Source of the DNA: Pseudoalteromonas rubra
Lineage (GTDB): Bacteria; Pseudomonadota; Gammaproteobacteria; Enterobacterales; Alteromonadaceae
Direction of reading: 5' to 3'
Assembly (NCBI RefSeq): GCF_001482385.1
Contig: NZ_CP013611.1
Location: forward strand, 1,116,001-1,180,000
DNA length: 64,000 bases
The notes under the pieces were generated by a model. The model saw nothing but the letters and a program-made list of their open reading frames with translations, was not told the DNA's origin and did not search any database. A program made the translations under genes and the position numbers. Each line of letters starts with the position of its first letter. The first letter of the stretch is position 1. Below, piece after piece: positions 26,371-36,208 of this stretch.

Positions 26371-27078
26371 ATGAACAACAAATGCGTTATTGAACTCACA
26401 AACATCACCAAACACTTCTTGCTCAGTGGTATGGAAACACAAGCCTTACGCGGCGTGAACCTGAGTATCAACGAAGGTGAATATGTTTCTATCTCTGGCC
26501 CATCCGGTTGCGGCAAATCTACCCTGCTCAATATTCTGGGCCTGTTAGACACACCTACCGACGGCCGTTATCAGATTGCCGGAAACGACGTCAGCCAGCT
26601 CAGCGTCAACCAACGCGCAACATTAAGGAACAAGCACATTGGCTTTGTCTTTCAATCGTTCAATCTGATAGATGAGCTGAATGTATTCGATAATCTGGCG
26701 CTGCCAGTTAAGTACAGCGAGCGCCCCCTGAATGGCCCTCAGCTCAAAGATCGAATAATGCACTGTCTGGAGCTGGTGCAAATGACACACAGAATAGATC
26801 ATCAGCCCAATCAACTGTCGGGTGGCCAGCAACAGCGTATTGCCATCGCCCGGGCGCTGGTCAATCAGCCGGATATTCTGCTGATAGACGAACCCACAGG
26901 TAACCTGGATTCCAAAAATGGTGATGCCGTCATGCAGATGTTGCACGATTTAAATGCACAAGGCACCACCATGTGCATGGTGACGCACGACCCGAGGTAT
27001 GCCGATATGGCCAGTCGCAAACTGTTTCTGCTTGATGGCGTTATGGTGGATGAAGTGAAGCTGGAGATGGCAGGATGA
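26371..27078 (+). CDS. ABC transporter ATP-binding protein (MacB/LolD type)
   Basis: 235 residues. Walker A GPSGCGKST, Q-loop VFQSFNLI, ABC signature LSGGQQQR, Walker B ILLIDEPTG and the His switch TMCMVTHDP are all intact. The sequence belongs to the MacB/LolD/FtsE branch, which powers mechanotransmission rather than substrate passage through the membrane. Its stop overlaps the permease start (ATGA), so translational coupling is expected. Confidence 0.96.
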   Translation: MNNKCVIELTNITKHFLLSGMETQALRGVNLSINEGEYVSISGPSGCGKSTLLNILGLLDTPTDGRYQIAGNDVSQLSVNQRATLRNKHIGFVFQSFNLIDELNVFDNLALPVKYSERPLNGPQLKDRIMHCLELVQMTHRIDHQPNQLSGGQQQRIAIARALVNQPDILLIDEPTGNLDSKNGDAVMQMLHDLNAQGTTMCMVTHDPRYADMASRKLFLLDGVMVDEVKLEMAG

Positions 27079-29462
27079 TCAAAGAAGAACTTAAACTGGC
27101 TGCGTCTAATCTGAAAAAGTTACCCGGCTTTAGCGTGACCGTGATTTTCACACTAGCGCTGACCCTCGCAGCATTGTGTGTGGTGATCAACATCAACCAC
27201 CGGTTGCTGACTAAGCCTTTACCCTACCCCAATGCCGATACTTTATGGGTCACTGATCAGAGCGAAACCATCAATGGCGAGACGCAATACGGCTTTCAAA
27301 TGTTGCCAACTCAAACGCTGATCTACCAGGACGAACAGTTTATTGATGAAATGGCCATGCTGCATCACACCTCACCTCGCCTGATGGATGTCGACGGACG
27401 ACCCACCGTGGACGTGCTGCGTGTTTCCCCTGAATTTTTCTCGTTACTCGGCGTGCCCATGCATTTGGGTCGTGCACTAAGCAGCAATGAAGGGATCAGT
27501 GATGAACAAAAAGTGCTGGTACTCAGTTATCAGACCTGGCTGGAAGACTTCAACGCAGATCCCGCCATAATTGGCACCTTTACCCAGCTTAACCGGGTGG
27601 CTTACCAAATTGTGGGCGTCGCTGCCGAGGATTTTGAAGTACCAGAGATTTTCCGCAGCTCTGAGATCAGTGGATTCAGCAGCTTTCCAGAAGCACTCAG
27701 CACCACTAATAACTGGAACAGCATCAGCAGCCAGTTTAACGGGATCGCCCGCTTTAAGCCGGGTGTGAACACAGCGCAAGCTAATCACGCGCTGGGTGAG
27801 CAGATCAATACTCTGTATCAATCCCAGGAAAATGTTGCCCCCGATACCGCCATCGGCGCACGCTTCACGCCATTGCGCACCAGGATCATCGCCGAAAGCG
27901 ATAATCTGGCACTGAGTTTGTTGTTTTCCGCAGCAGTGCTGGTTTTGATTGCGCTGACCAATGTCACCAACCTGTTTTTATCACGGGGCGCACAAAAGCA
28001 GCGTACAATGGCAATTCAGGCGGCACTGGGAGCCAAACCGCGCCATATTTTCATCAGTATGTTTTGTGAAAGTGCTCTACTGATTGGCGCCGCAACCGTG
28101 CTGGGCCTACTGGGTGCTCAGTGGCTGAATGTCCTGTTGGCCGAAGACCTGAGCTATCTGTTCACTCGTATGCAAGCATTGTCGCTTGATGCACCCACAA
28201 TTGTGGTTGCAATGATCCTGGCACTGCTTATCACCCTGCTCATTGCCGCCATCACCAGCAGTCAGGTGAACTACCATGCCCTGACGGGCGCCCTGCATGC
28301 CAGCGGCAAAGGCACAGGTACACAAATCTCAGCCCGTACCCGTCATATCCTGGTGGCACTGCAAGTCATGTTTGCCAGTCTATTGCTGTTTCTGGCGGCC
28401 AATAAACTTCTGCCCGCCTATCATACAATGACCCACCCGACCGGATTCAACACCGAACACCTCTACTATGTGCGTGTTGATGGCAGTGCCACTGAGATTG
28501 ACCCATTTGAACTCACCCGGCAGGTTAAAAGTAGCCTGGGCACACAAGCAAATGTCAATGCTGTAGCAGCCAGTATGACCTCTCCGTTGGTCATGGGTTG
28601 GAAAAACTACCTGTATGACGAACAAATAGCGCTACTGGGCATAACCAGTATGGCGTTTTTAGATCAGGATGCCTTTACCACCTTATCTTTGCCTGTCAGG
28701 CAAGGGCGCAGCTTTACCCCCATTGCAGCACCTGGTGAAGATAACAACGAAATTATCATCTCAGACTCACTGGCAAAACGCCTGTATGGCACAAATAACC
28801 CGCTGGGGAAAACACTATACATCGACCAGGAAACCCCCAGACAGGTTGTTGGAGTTGTAGGCGACGTATACGTACCCACCGGCCCACTGGGGTATGAATT
28901 GGAGCGCTACTATGTGCCGCTCACCGAAGGCAGCAGTGCGTTTATTATCAAAGCCAACGGGCCTTTGTCAAAAGCGCAGCTTGGCGAGTCACTCAGGGAT
29001 ATTCATCCGACCTTAAACTTCTCGGTTTTCAGGAAAGTGGATGATATGCTCAGTCAGCGACTAAGACAAACCTGGCTTCAGGCCATGCTGACCGTGGCGC
29101 TGCTAACACTGACGCTGAGCCTGGCTGGCGCAGGCATTTACGGTGTACTTACCTATAGCGTGCAAATGCGCCGTTACGAGTTGGGCATTCACTTGTCTCT
29201 GGGCGCACACACGCACAAGCTGGCCGCCATGATCATTAAACAGAGTTTTGTGCCTATTTTTACCGGCCTGGCCGTCAGCCTGCTGTTTGCAGGCCTGGGT
29301 TATCTGGTGTGGTCTCGTATCGGCGACGGACCAGTCGATGTGAACTGGCTGGCCATTATCAGCAGCATTCCGGTGATGTTACTGGTCGCACTGATTGCCA
29401 GTTATCTGCCGGTACAAAAGGTGATCCGTCAGGATCCAATCCGGGCATTGAGAAATGAATAA
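27075..29462 (+). CDS. ABC transporter permease, duplicated MacB-PCD/FtsX type
   Basis: 795 residues with the layout TM1 - periplasmic MacB-PCD domain - three-TM FtsX block (about 275-400) - linker TM - second PCD domain - second FtsX block (about 675-790). The duplicated form puts both halves of the dimer into one chain, as in ADOP-type permeases. FtsX motifs: QAALGAKPRHI and HLSLGAHTHKL. With the ATPase and adaptor it likely exports a peptide, antibiotic or lipid. Confidence 0.92.
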   Translation: MIKEELKLAASNLKKLPGFSVTVIFTLALTLAALCVVININHRLLTKPLPYPNADTLWVTDQSETINGETQYGFQMLPTQTLIYQDEQFIDEMAMLHHTSPRLMDVDGRPTVDVLRVSPEFFSLLGVPMHLGRALSSNEGISDEQKVLVLSYQTWLEDFNADPAIIGTFTQLNRVAYQIVGVAAEDFEVPEIFRSSEISGFSSFPEALSTTNNWNSISSQFNGIARFKPGVNTAQANHALGEQINTLYQSQENVAPDTAIGARFTPLRTRIIAESDNLALSLLFSAAVLVLIALTNVTNLFLSRGAQKQRTMAIQAALGAKPRHIFISMFCESALLIGAATVLGLLGAQWLNVLLAEDLSYLFTRMQALSLDAPTIVVAMILALLITLLIAAITSSQVNYHALTGALHASGKGTGTQISARTRHILVALQVMFASLLLFLAANKLLPAYHTMTHPTGFNTEHLYYVRVDGSATEIDPFELTRQVKSSLGTQANVNAVAASMTSPLVMGWKNYLYDEQIALLGITSMAFLDQDAFTTLSLPVRQGRSFTPIAAPGEDNNEIIISDSLAKRLYGTNNPLGKTLYIDQETPRQVVGVVGDVYVPTGPLGYELERYYVPLTEGSSAFIIKANGPLSKAQLGESLRDIHPTLNFSVFRKVDDMLSQRLRQTWLQAMLTVALLTLTLSLAGAGIYGVLTYSVQMRRYELGIHLSLGAHTHKLAAMIIKQSFVPIFTGLAVSLLFAGLGYLVWSRIGDGPVDVNWLAIISSIPVMLLVALIASYLPVQKVIRQDPIRALRNE

Positions 29463-29490
29463 CAAATCGAACAACAGTCAATAAGGAAAT

Positions 29491-29512
29491 GCAGGCGCTT
29501 CAAAGCGCCTGC
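29491..29512. terminator. Strong intra-operon hairpin
   Basis: Perfect 10-bp inverted repeat GCAGGCGCTT / AAGCGCCTGC with a 2-nt gap, 28 nt after the permease stop and 10 nt before the regulator ATG. No U-tract follows, so it may slow polymerase, protect the upstream mRNA or sequester the next RBS rather than terminate. Confidence 0.6.
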
Positions 29513-29522
29513 CAGTTATATC

Positions 29523-30887
29523 ATGCAAGGCACCCTACTTATCGTAGATGACAAGGCCGATATTCGCCTGAGTCTTCACATGCTGCTGAAAAACAGCGGC
29601 TTTACTACCCTTCAATGCAGCTCATTGAGTGCGGCAGCAGGCACACTTGCACGACACGCCGTCGACCTGGTGTTGCTCGATATGAATTATGAGCTGGATA
29701 CCACGTCGGGCCAGGAGGGTCTGCAATTTCTATCTGAGCATGCCAAAGCAACCCCAACCAGCCCGGCGTTTATTGCTATGACTGCCTGGTCGAGTGTGAC
29801 CCTGGCTGTCGAAGCCATGCAGCGAGGCGCTGTGGACTTTTTTGCCAAGCCCTGGGACAACCACGCCGTGCTGATGATGATTAAAAAACACCTGGGGCTC
29901 AGACAAATGGCCCAGGCTCAGCAAAGTGCAATACCTCAAGCTAAAAAAGCGTCTGACACAACACTACTGTGGCTCAGCCCGCAGATGCAAACACTCAAAA
30001 AACAACTAGATAGGGTTGCACCAACCGGTGCCAATATTTTATTACGCGGTGAAAACGGCACGGGTAAATCCCAGATTGCTCAGTACCTCCACCAGCAGAG
30101 CGCCCGGACAGGCAAACTGGTCAGCGTTAACATGGCGGCTATCCCAGAGTCCTTGTTCGAAAGCGAACTATTTGGTCATGTTAAAGGCGCCTTTACCGAT
30201 GCCAGACAGGACCGCGACGGCCGTTTTACTCAGGCCACTGGCGGCACTCTATTTTTAGATGAAATTGCCACCCTGAGTGAAGCGCAACAAGCTAAGCTAT
30301 TGCGGGTGCTGGAAAATGGCGAATACGAGCCTGTGGGCGCGGATCATACGCTTCACGCCGATTGTCGCCTGATCAGTGCCACCAATGCAGATTTAGAAGC
30401 GCGTCAAGCACAAGGGGAATTTCGCCAGGACCTGTATTTCAGACTCAACACCATAGAGCTGACTGTGCCACCCCTGTGCCAGCGCAGTGATGAAATCATC
30501 CCGCTGGCAAAACACTTTATCTCGCACCATGCGCAAACGTACGGCTTGCCTGAATTAACTTTGTCTGATTGTGCATGCAACACCTTGCAAGCCTATCACT
30601 GGCCGGGAAATGTACGGGAGTTAAGTCATATCATGGAGCGCGCCATACTGATGTGTGACGAGCCCGAGATCACCGCCCGGCAGTTGCAAATAAAAGCCGT
30701 CAAAACCGAGAGCAACAACCCGGTACCAGAGCTGGTGACACTGGAGCAGGCAGAGCAAAAACTCATCCGAATGGCACTGGCTCAGTGTCAGGACAATGTT
30801 GAAGACGCCGCAATCCTGCTGGGGATCAGTAAAAGTGCGCTCTATCGGCGCATGGATAAATTCAGCATTAAAACCCGGCAGTCATAA
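29523..30887 (+). CDS. NtrC-family sigma54-dependent response regulator
   Basis: 454 residues. Receiver domain with acidic pocket Asp9/Asp10 and phospho-acceptor Asp53 (VLLDMNY); sigma54 AAA+ domain with Walker A GENGTGKS (about 176), the sigma54-contacting GAFTDA loop (about 222) intact, Walker B GTLFLDEIA and an arginine finger region; C-terminal Fis-type HTH (AAILLGISKSALYRRM). It should activate the -24/-12 promoter before the HlyD gene. The partner kinase starts 2 nt after its stop. Confidence 0.95.
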   Translation: MQGTLLIVDDKADIRLSLHMLLKNSGFTTLQCSSLSAAAGTLARHAVDLVLLDMNYELDTTSGQEGLQFLSEHAKATPTSPAFIAMTAWSSVTLAVEAMQRGAVDFFAKPWDNHAVLMMIKKHLGLRQMAQAQQSAIPQAKKASDTTLLWLSPQMQTLKKQLDRVAPTGANILLRGENGTGKSQIAQYLHQQSARTGKLVSVNMAAIPESLFESELFGHVKGAFTDARQDRDGRFTQATGGTLFLDEIATLSEAQQAKLLRVLENGEYEPVGADHTLHADCRLISATNADLEARQAQGEFRQDLYFRLNTIELTVPPLCQRSDEIIPLAKHFISHHAQTYGLPELTLSDCACNTLQAYHWPGNVRELSHIMERAILMCDEPEITARQLQIKAVKTESNNPVPELVTLEQAEQKLIRMALAQCQDNVEDAAILLGISKSALYRRMDKFSIKTRQS

Positions 30888-30889
30888 AT

Positions 30890-32179
30890 ATGATGGCGCT
30901 AAGTTACGAACGATCCGCGACCTTGTTTTGCATGCTCGCCTGGCTGCTACTAGCCTCACTCAGCACCGGGTTGCTGCTCAGCCTGGGAAGTGGCTGGCTG
31001 GGTGTCATTACACTGTGGATATTGGGTTTGTGCCCCGCTGCAATGCTGTTACAGCATATCAAAGTACGTCTCGTTCAGCCTTTTTACCACCTGACGACGA
31101 CCATCGAAGCCATGCGGCTGGAAGACTATGGTCAGCGCTTTTACAGTACCGACAAAAGCGGTATTCTGGCCCAGCTGCAAACCGAAACCAGCCAACTATG
31201 TGATCATTTACAAGCGTATAAATCTGCACGGGATCATCAAGCAATCTTATTGTTCAGGCTCATAGAGCAGCTGCCCAGCCCCATTGTGGTGTTTGATGAA
31301 AGCAACACGCTGGTTCATGCCAACGACGCTTTTTCAAACTGGACCGGCAAACCCTGGCAAACGCAAAGACGACTCAGGGCCGCTCATTTTAGCCTGACGC
31401 AAACTAACGGACAGTGGCAATTCAGTCACCCGTCGCTGGCTCAGCAATGGCAGATCCGGCAAAGCCAGATCCCCATTGACGACAGCCACGCCCATTTATT
31501 GATCCTGACCGATGTCCAATCTGTGGTCAGTCAGGCGCAACGCGACGCCTGGCAAAAAATGATCCGCATTCTGAGCCATGAGATCCACAACTCACTGTCT
31601 CCCATTAAATCACTGGCACAGACACTGCAAACGTTACAACCCGGCGCCGATACGCAAGCTGATTTTGAGCAGGCGCTGGCTGTAATAGTACAGCGCAGTG
31701 ACGGACTGATGTCATTCGTCAATCGCTACGCCAGCGTTGCCCGGCAACACCAGCTGCATACAGAAACGGTGAGTATAGACGCCCTCCTCAGCCCCATGCA
31801 GGTTTTATATGACACCCGGGTCCGCTGTTCAATTGAGCAGAACTTTGCATTGCATGTGGATGTCAGCCTGCTGGAACAGGTATTGGTTAACCTGATCACT
31901 AACGCGCTGGAGGCCAGCGATGAAACCGGGGGGGTTGATATTATCGTTGGCAAAACAGCACAATACGCGTTTATAGATATTCTGGATGAAGGTCAGGGAC
32001 TCACTAATCCGGACAACTTGTTCGTGCCCTTTTACACAACCAAACCAAATGGCAAAGGCATCGGTCTGGTGCTGTGTAAAAACATTGTGGAGCAGCACAA
32101 TGGCCAGTTAACCCTGGTCAACCGTACAGATAAGGCAGGTGCCAGAGCCAGAATTCAGTTACCGCTGGAGCTGGCCTGA
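30890..32179 (+). CDS. Sensor histidine kinase, partner of the NtrC-type regulator
   Basis: 429 residues. Two N-terminal hydrophobic helices with almost no periplasmic loop, so the signal is probably sensed in the membrane or cytoplasm; then a HAMP-like/PAS-like region (IVVFDESNTLVHANDAFSNWTG, about 130-150), phospho-acceptor His230 in ILSHEIHNSLSPIK and the ATPase boxes N (NLITNALEAS), G1 (DEGQG), F and G2 (GKGIGLVLCK). NtrY-like arrangement. Last gene of the operon. Confidence 0.93.
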   Translation: MMALSYERSATLFCMLAWLLLASLSTGLLLSLGSGWLGVITLWILGLCPAAMLLQHIKVRLVQPFYHLTTTIEAMRLEDYGQRFYSTDKSGILAQLQTETSQLCDHLQAYKSARDHQAILLFRLIEQLPSPIVVFDESNTLVHANDAFSNWTGKPWQTQRRLRAAHFSLTQTNGQWQFSHPSLAQQWQIRQSQIPIDDSHAHLLILTDVQSVVSQAQRDAWQKMIRILSHEIHNSLSPIKSLAQTLQTLQPGADTQADFEQALAVIVQRSDGLMSFVNRYASVARQHQLHTETVSIDALLSPMQVLYDTRVRCSIEQNFALHVDVSLLEQVLVNLITNALEASDETGGVDIIVGKTAQYAFIDILDEGQGLTNPDNLFVPFYTTKPNGKGIGLVLCKNIVEQHNGQLTLVNRTDKAGARARIQLPLELA

Positions 32180-32190
32180 GCAAAACCAGC

Positions 32191-32703
32191 TCATTGCTCA
32201 ACAAAGATCAGCGCATCGGTATCAAAGCCGCGCTCGGCAGCCATGCTGACAAACTTATCGATGATCGCCTGATCGACTTGTGGAGTTCGGGAGAGTAACC
32301 ACAAATACTCCGTATCCGGGCCAGACACAAACGCATACTGGTAGTTATCGTAGTCGAGCTCAAACACAACATAAGCCCCATAAAACGGACCAAAGAACGA
32401 CACTTTCAGGTAAGCTTCATCATCCTGGTTGACAAAAAACGCTTTACCTTCGGCTTCGCGCCACTGGTTCTCTACAGAGTTGAAGCCACGATTAATGACC
32501 TTCACGCCGCCGTCTTCGCGCATACTGTATTGCGCCGTCACCCGGGTCAGGCCGCGCTCAAAAGAGTGATCCAGGCGGGCAATCTCGTACCACTTGCCCA
32601 GGTAGCGATTGAGCTCAAAATTCCCGACTGGCTGCACACCCTGTGGCATGCCCAGACAACTACTGAGGACAAGCGTCATCATGATAATTAAGACTGTTTT
32701 CAA
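32191..32703 (-). CDS. blc: Bacterial lipocalin (Blc-type lipoprotein)
   Basis: 170 residues; lipobox LVLSSC. Lipocalin motifs: LNRYLGKWYEIARLDHSFERGL (first conserved region with GxW), YDNYQYAFVSGP (TDY-like second region) and LWLLSRTP (third region with Arg). Outer-membrane-anchored eight-stranded barrel that binds lysophospholipids or fatty acids in E. coli and is stress-induced. Stands alone, convergent with the kinase gene. Confidence 0.95.
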   Translation of the reverse strand: MKTVLIIMMTLVLSSCLGMPQGVQPVGNFELNRYLGKWYEIARLDHSFERGLTRVTAQYSMREDGGVKVINRGFNSVENQWREAEGKAFFVNQDDEAYLKVSFFGPFYGAYVVFELDYDNYQYAFVSGPDTEYLWLLSRTPQVDQAIIDKFVSMAAERGFDTDALIFVEQ

Positions 32704-32988
32704 TGTCTGCTCCTTGTATAACTAATAACGGTTAATACGACATTGCAAAGAAGTAGGTTCACAGGTTTGCAGGCTTTTCACGACGCTCCGCAATCCAGTA
32801 GTACAATTTGTGCAGGTGCAGCCACCCGCAATGCAAATCCAACAACGAAAATGGTCAAACAAACTACAATTCTAGGCTGCTTGTAAAAACGACGCCGACT
32901 TTTCCGTCTGCAACGCTCACTGGCAATAGTTCAGTGTAATCAGAGTATATGCTCCCGTGGTTGTCGGACCACAATGAGATACACCCAT

Positions 32989-34764
32989 TCAATTACTAAT
33001 AGGTCGACGTGTATCCAGATCCCAGATAATCATTTGAGCTCCCTCATCGACAGACACTAGTATTGATCCATCAGGCGATGCGCCAAGTGAAAGGATTATG
33101 TCATCATGCCCCTCTAGAGATGCACCATCGGAATGCAAGCTATCTAATTCATATATAAATATTTTAAAAAACCAATCCGTAGAAACGACCAATCTCTTTG
33201 ACTTAATAATCGAGGGGTAAATAGCACCACCGACGAAATTGCTAGCATTGAAGTGCTTTTTTAGTTTATTTAGATTCCAAACTTCATATCCAAAAAATAT
33301 TGTATTCTCAGCTCTATATATTCCTGCGCGTAGAAAGCTATGCTCTCCAGACCATATCATGTTTGCTATCTTACCAGAGTTCATATCGAGTCGGCAGAAT
33401 CCATTTCTCAAACCTTTGCTATGTATACCCACCCAAATTACTTCGTTGCCAGGTTCAATGGCAAAAGCATCTGGAATGACGACAGGTTTGCCAATTATTT
33501 GGCCCTCTAAAGTACTGCGAAAAATAGCAAACCATTCTGTAAGGCAAACTATGGATTTGCAATCAGGTGACAACTTTGCGGCGAGAATACCTCGCGGCAC
33601 ATTGGGTGGGATATCGCGGTAATATCTCCAACTGGACCAATTACGAAATGGCCACCAAGACCCTTTTTCAGCTAGAATTACGTTTTTAAGTAAGAAAAAA
33701 TTATTTTTTAGTAATGCTGTGGTAGATAGTAAAAATAAACGTTCATGTAGCCGCCACTTTTTTAAATTACCATCGTGCCCTACAGTGACAAAGCACGACT
33801 CTTCAGGCAATAATTCAATATAATAGAAACAATCTCCTGGGTAGTTTATCTCTCCTCCTCCTGGCGTAAATTCGCCCACACGTATACCATCTTTACGTGA
33901 GTCGATGAGCTCTCCCGTTGTTAAGTTCACAGCTGCTAATTGCCCTTTTTCTCCACCCAACACAGCTGTTTTTCCATTATGGAGTACTTTTACAGCGACG
34001 ACTTTAAATGGCAACTTGTATTTACCCTGACCAATCGCAAGTAATTGGTTAATTGCAAGCCTTTTTTTGGGTTGCTCAACGTGTGTCGAAGTTGTTGACT
34101 GTTGGGTAGCTTTGTTTGGCTGAGCGTAAATGTTAAGCCAGCGCTCCCAAAAGAACTTATTTAGTGCGTGTCTATCATCGGAAGAGATAACAGCGTCACA
34201 AGCAAACGTTAAAACGGCTTGCCCTGTTAGAGTTTGCTCTTGATTAGTAATTTGTACAATTGTTAAATTATAAGGGGCTTTGTACCTCACCGCCGGCATT
34301 CCTTTCCCCTCACCTTTTGCGGTAAAAAGTGGCATACCTTTTTCTAACTTATTATCAACTGAAAGAGCTTGAGGCAGCAGAATCGAGAGCTTATCAGACA
34401 GTATGGTAGGTATAACTACTTGATATTTATGATCTTCAGAAAAGGTTTCATGAATTGAAGTATTGACTCCTTTTAGCGCATGAAACCAACTGCTAATGGC
34501 CCAAGCTGCAGCAGTTTGATCTGTGCCATATTTGTCGTGTAGACGTTTTGTAAGCAGAGGAGAAATAAATTCTAAATTTGTGGCAGAATCAATTTTGTGC
34601 AAGATATCTTCTTCAACGACAAGAAGCCACAGATTGACTTCTCGGGTATATTCTCCACATGCGTAATCACGAACTAAAGACTTTAAGCGTTGGGGGCTGC
34701 TAATTACATTTTTCCCATGTTCGTCGATCAATTCCCTAAGCATCCTTTCCGCTAATTTAGTCAA
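32989..34764 (-). CDS. Beta-propeller protein with N-terminal helical adaptor domain
   Basis: 591 residues, no signal peptide. Residues 1-105 are helical (MLRELIDEHG, LKSLVRDYACGEYTREVNLWL, DQTAAAWAISSWFHAL) and resemble a short module found at the ends of bacterial kinase-, TIR- and FGE-linked signalling proteins. About 120-205 is beta-rich with a lipoyl-like rhythm (KGMPLFTAKGEGKG, then YKAPYNLTIVQI). From about 240 to the end come WD40/PQQ-like blades (TAVLGGEKGQLAAVNLTTGEL, VTVGHDGNLKKWRL, LEGHDDIILSLGASPDGSILV). Likely a scaffold or sensor read by the kinase. 105 bp downstream of the kinase gene. Confidence 0.78.
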   Translation of the reverse strand: MTKLAERMLRELIDEHGKNVISSPQRLKSLVRDYACGEYTREVNLWLLVVEEDILHKIDSATNLEFISPLLTKRLHDKYGTDQTAAAWAISSWFHALKGVNTSIHETFSEDHKYQVVIPTILSDKLSILLPQALSVDNKLEKGMPLFTAKGEGKGMPAVRYKAPYNLTIVQITNQEQTLTGQAVLTFACDAVISSDDRHALNKFFWERWLNIYAQPNKATQQSTTSTHVEQPKKRLAINQLLAIGQGKYKLPFKVVAVKVLHNGKTAVLGGEKGQLAAVNLTTGELIDSRKDGIRVGEFTPGGGEINYPGDCFYYIELLPEESCFVTVGHDGNLKKWRLHERLFLLSTTALLKNNFFLLKNVILAEKGSWWPFRNWSSWRYYRDIPPNVPRGILAAKLSPDCKSIVCLTEWFAIFRSTLEGQIIGKPVVIPDAFAIEPGNEVIWVGIHSKGLRNGFCRLDMNSGKIANMIWSGEHSFLRAGIYRAENTIFFGYEVWNLNKLKKHFNASNFVGGAIYPSIIKSKRLVVSTDWFFKIFIYELDSLHSDGASLEGHDDIILSLGASPDGSILVSVDEGAQMIIWDLDTRRPISN

Positions 34765-34869
34765 AATAACCTCTCTTATTTAGCTTTGCACGTTCAATCA
34801 AAACGTGGCGCTGCTAATTTGCTGTTATATCTTACTGTTGAATTACTTTTTAAAAAAAGCCTAAGTTTG

Positions 34870-36204
34870 CTAAACCCCTACAATACCGATTTCTTGCGTA
34901 CCGATTCGTATCTTTGCTCCTGGTACAAGTACACGAGCAACACCAGAATCAAAGCTATGCTCGCTATTATCAGGCCCGATAAATGCCCAGTTTTGCTCAG
35001 ATATATTGCGCAGAATAAGATGTTTATTTGATTTTGGGTGCAATTCCACTACGGCTAATGGCTTTTCTGTAGCTACTTCCTGATCTAAGCTATTTAACTG
35101 AGAACCAAATACTTCTTTCCCTGTACTTAAAAGCATAACGCGTTTTTCATACCTACCTAGAGGTATAGAAAGGCATAAAGGTAGCTTTATTTCTTTCTCG
35201 CAGCGCCAGCACATTAGCGGCTTATTAACCCCATCCCACACATTTTTTGCTCCACATTGGCATGTGACTTCATTTGCCTCCATATCTTGGAACAGTTTCT
35301 TCCATTCAGGGAGCCTTGGACGACTTGAAGGGTTATGCACACCGTCAGTGAAAATTTTGATAAATAATGTCTTAAGTCGCGGAGGACACATTCTATACCA
35401 ACGCCTAACATGCGTATCAGGCTCGAGACCTATCGCTGTATTACTTTTGTCGGTTGGGTGGAACACAAAAATGGGCTCTTCACAATAAATCTTTGATCTC
35501 ACAACACCATCAAGACAGCGATAACCATCAGCTTTAATGCCATACATTGGGTGTTCCCACATCCAAAGGAAATAAATGAGCATAGCTACTGAATATAAAT
35601 CAGAGTCAGCATTAGGCCTTGAATTTCCTAACCCAACTTCTGGTGCCATAAACTCCCAGACACCAGCTATGGATGGTCTACAATTGTTAATAACAACATT
35701 GTCGTTATCACAAATCACGATTGCACCGTTTACGGGGTCCATCATGATATTTCCGGCATTTATGTCGCAATAAGCAAACCCTGAAATATGAATTGCATCA
35801 AGAGCCGTGATCAGTCTTCGGCAAATACGACTCAGTGTAGCTTGTAAAGGTTGTAAAAACTGCTTATCTCGTTGATCTATTATTCTATTCATTGAGGTAA
35901 ACACACTAGTGTCGATTAAAGGCATGACGTAACCAAACGAATTATTGCCTTCTTGGGTAACGCATTCCATTGGCCAAATAAAATGAATACCGTCGTCCAG
36001 AATAGGTGGTGCCCCCCGCGCTACTAAAGCTTGTATTTGTTCTTTTTGAGCAATAGAACCTGCGGCCTTGTTATACCATTTCACTGCATATTGAGCCCCC
36101 TCCAAATCATCTTCAACTAAAAAAACGGAGCCTTGCCCTCCTTTACCTAGTAATTTCTTTTTATGATAAATTCTGTTGCTATCTAAACCTTTAAAATGAT
36201 CCAT
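34870..36204 (-). CDS. Serine/threonine protein kinase with zinc ribbon and C-terminal beta domain
   Basis: 444 residues, cytoplasmic. Kinase domain about 10-310: Gly loop GKGGQGSVF, VAIK-type Lys42 (YAVKWY), catalytic loop YCDINAGNIMM (Asp and Asn present; the usual HRD is YCD) and metal loop ICDNDN in place of DFG, as in the TerY-P kinase branch. APE-like MAPEVG follows. A four-Cys ribbon CQCGAKN ... CWRCEKE lies at about 335-360. The last 65 residues (LRNISEQNW ... KIRIG) are a beta domain also present twice in the VirD4-like protein. Starts 4 nt after the PP2C stop. Confidence 0.9.
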   Translation of the reverse strand: MDHFKGLDSNRIYHKKKLLGKGGQGSVFLVEDDLEGAQYAVKWYNKAAGSIAQKEQIQALVARGAPPILDDGIHFIWPMECVTQEGNNSFGYVMPLIDTSVFTSMNRIIDQRDKQFLQPLQATLSRICRRLITALDAIHISGFAYCDINAGNIMMDPVNGAIVICDNDNVVINNCRPSIAGVWEFMAPEVGLGNSRPNADSDLYSVAMLIYFLWMWEHPMYGIKADGYRCLDGVVRSKIYCEEPIFVFHPTDKSNTAIGLEPDTHVRRWYRMCPPRLKTLFIKIFTDGVHNPSSRPRLPEWKKLFQDMEANEVTCQCGAKNVWDGVNKPLMCWRCEKEIKLPLCLSIPLGRYEKRVMLLSTGKEVFGSQLNSLDQEVATEKPLAVVELHPKSNKHLILRNISEQNWAFIGPDNSEHSFDSGVARVLVPGAKIRIGTQEIGIVGV

Positions 36205-36208
36205 TTAG

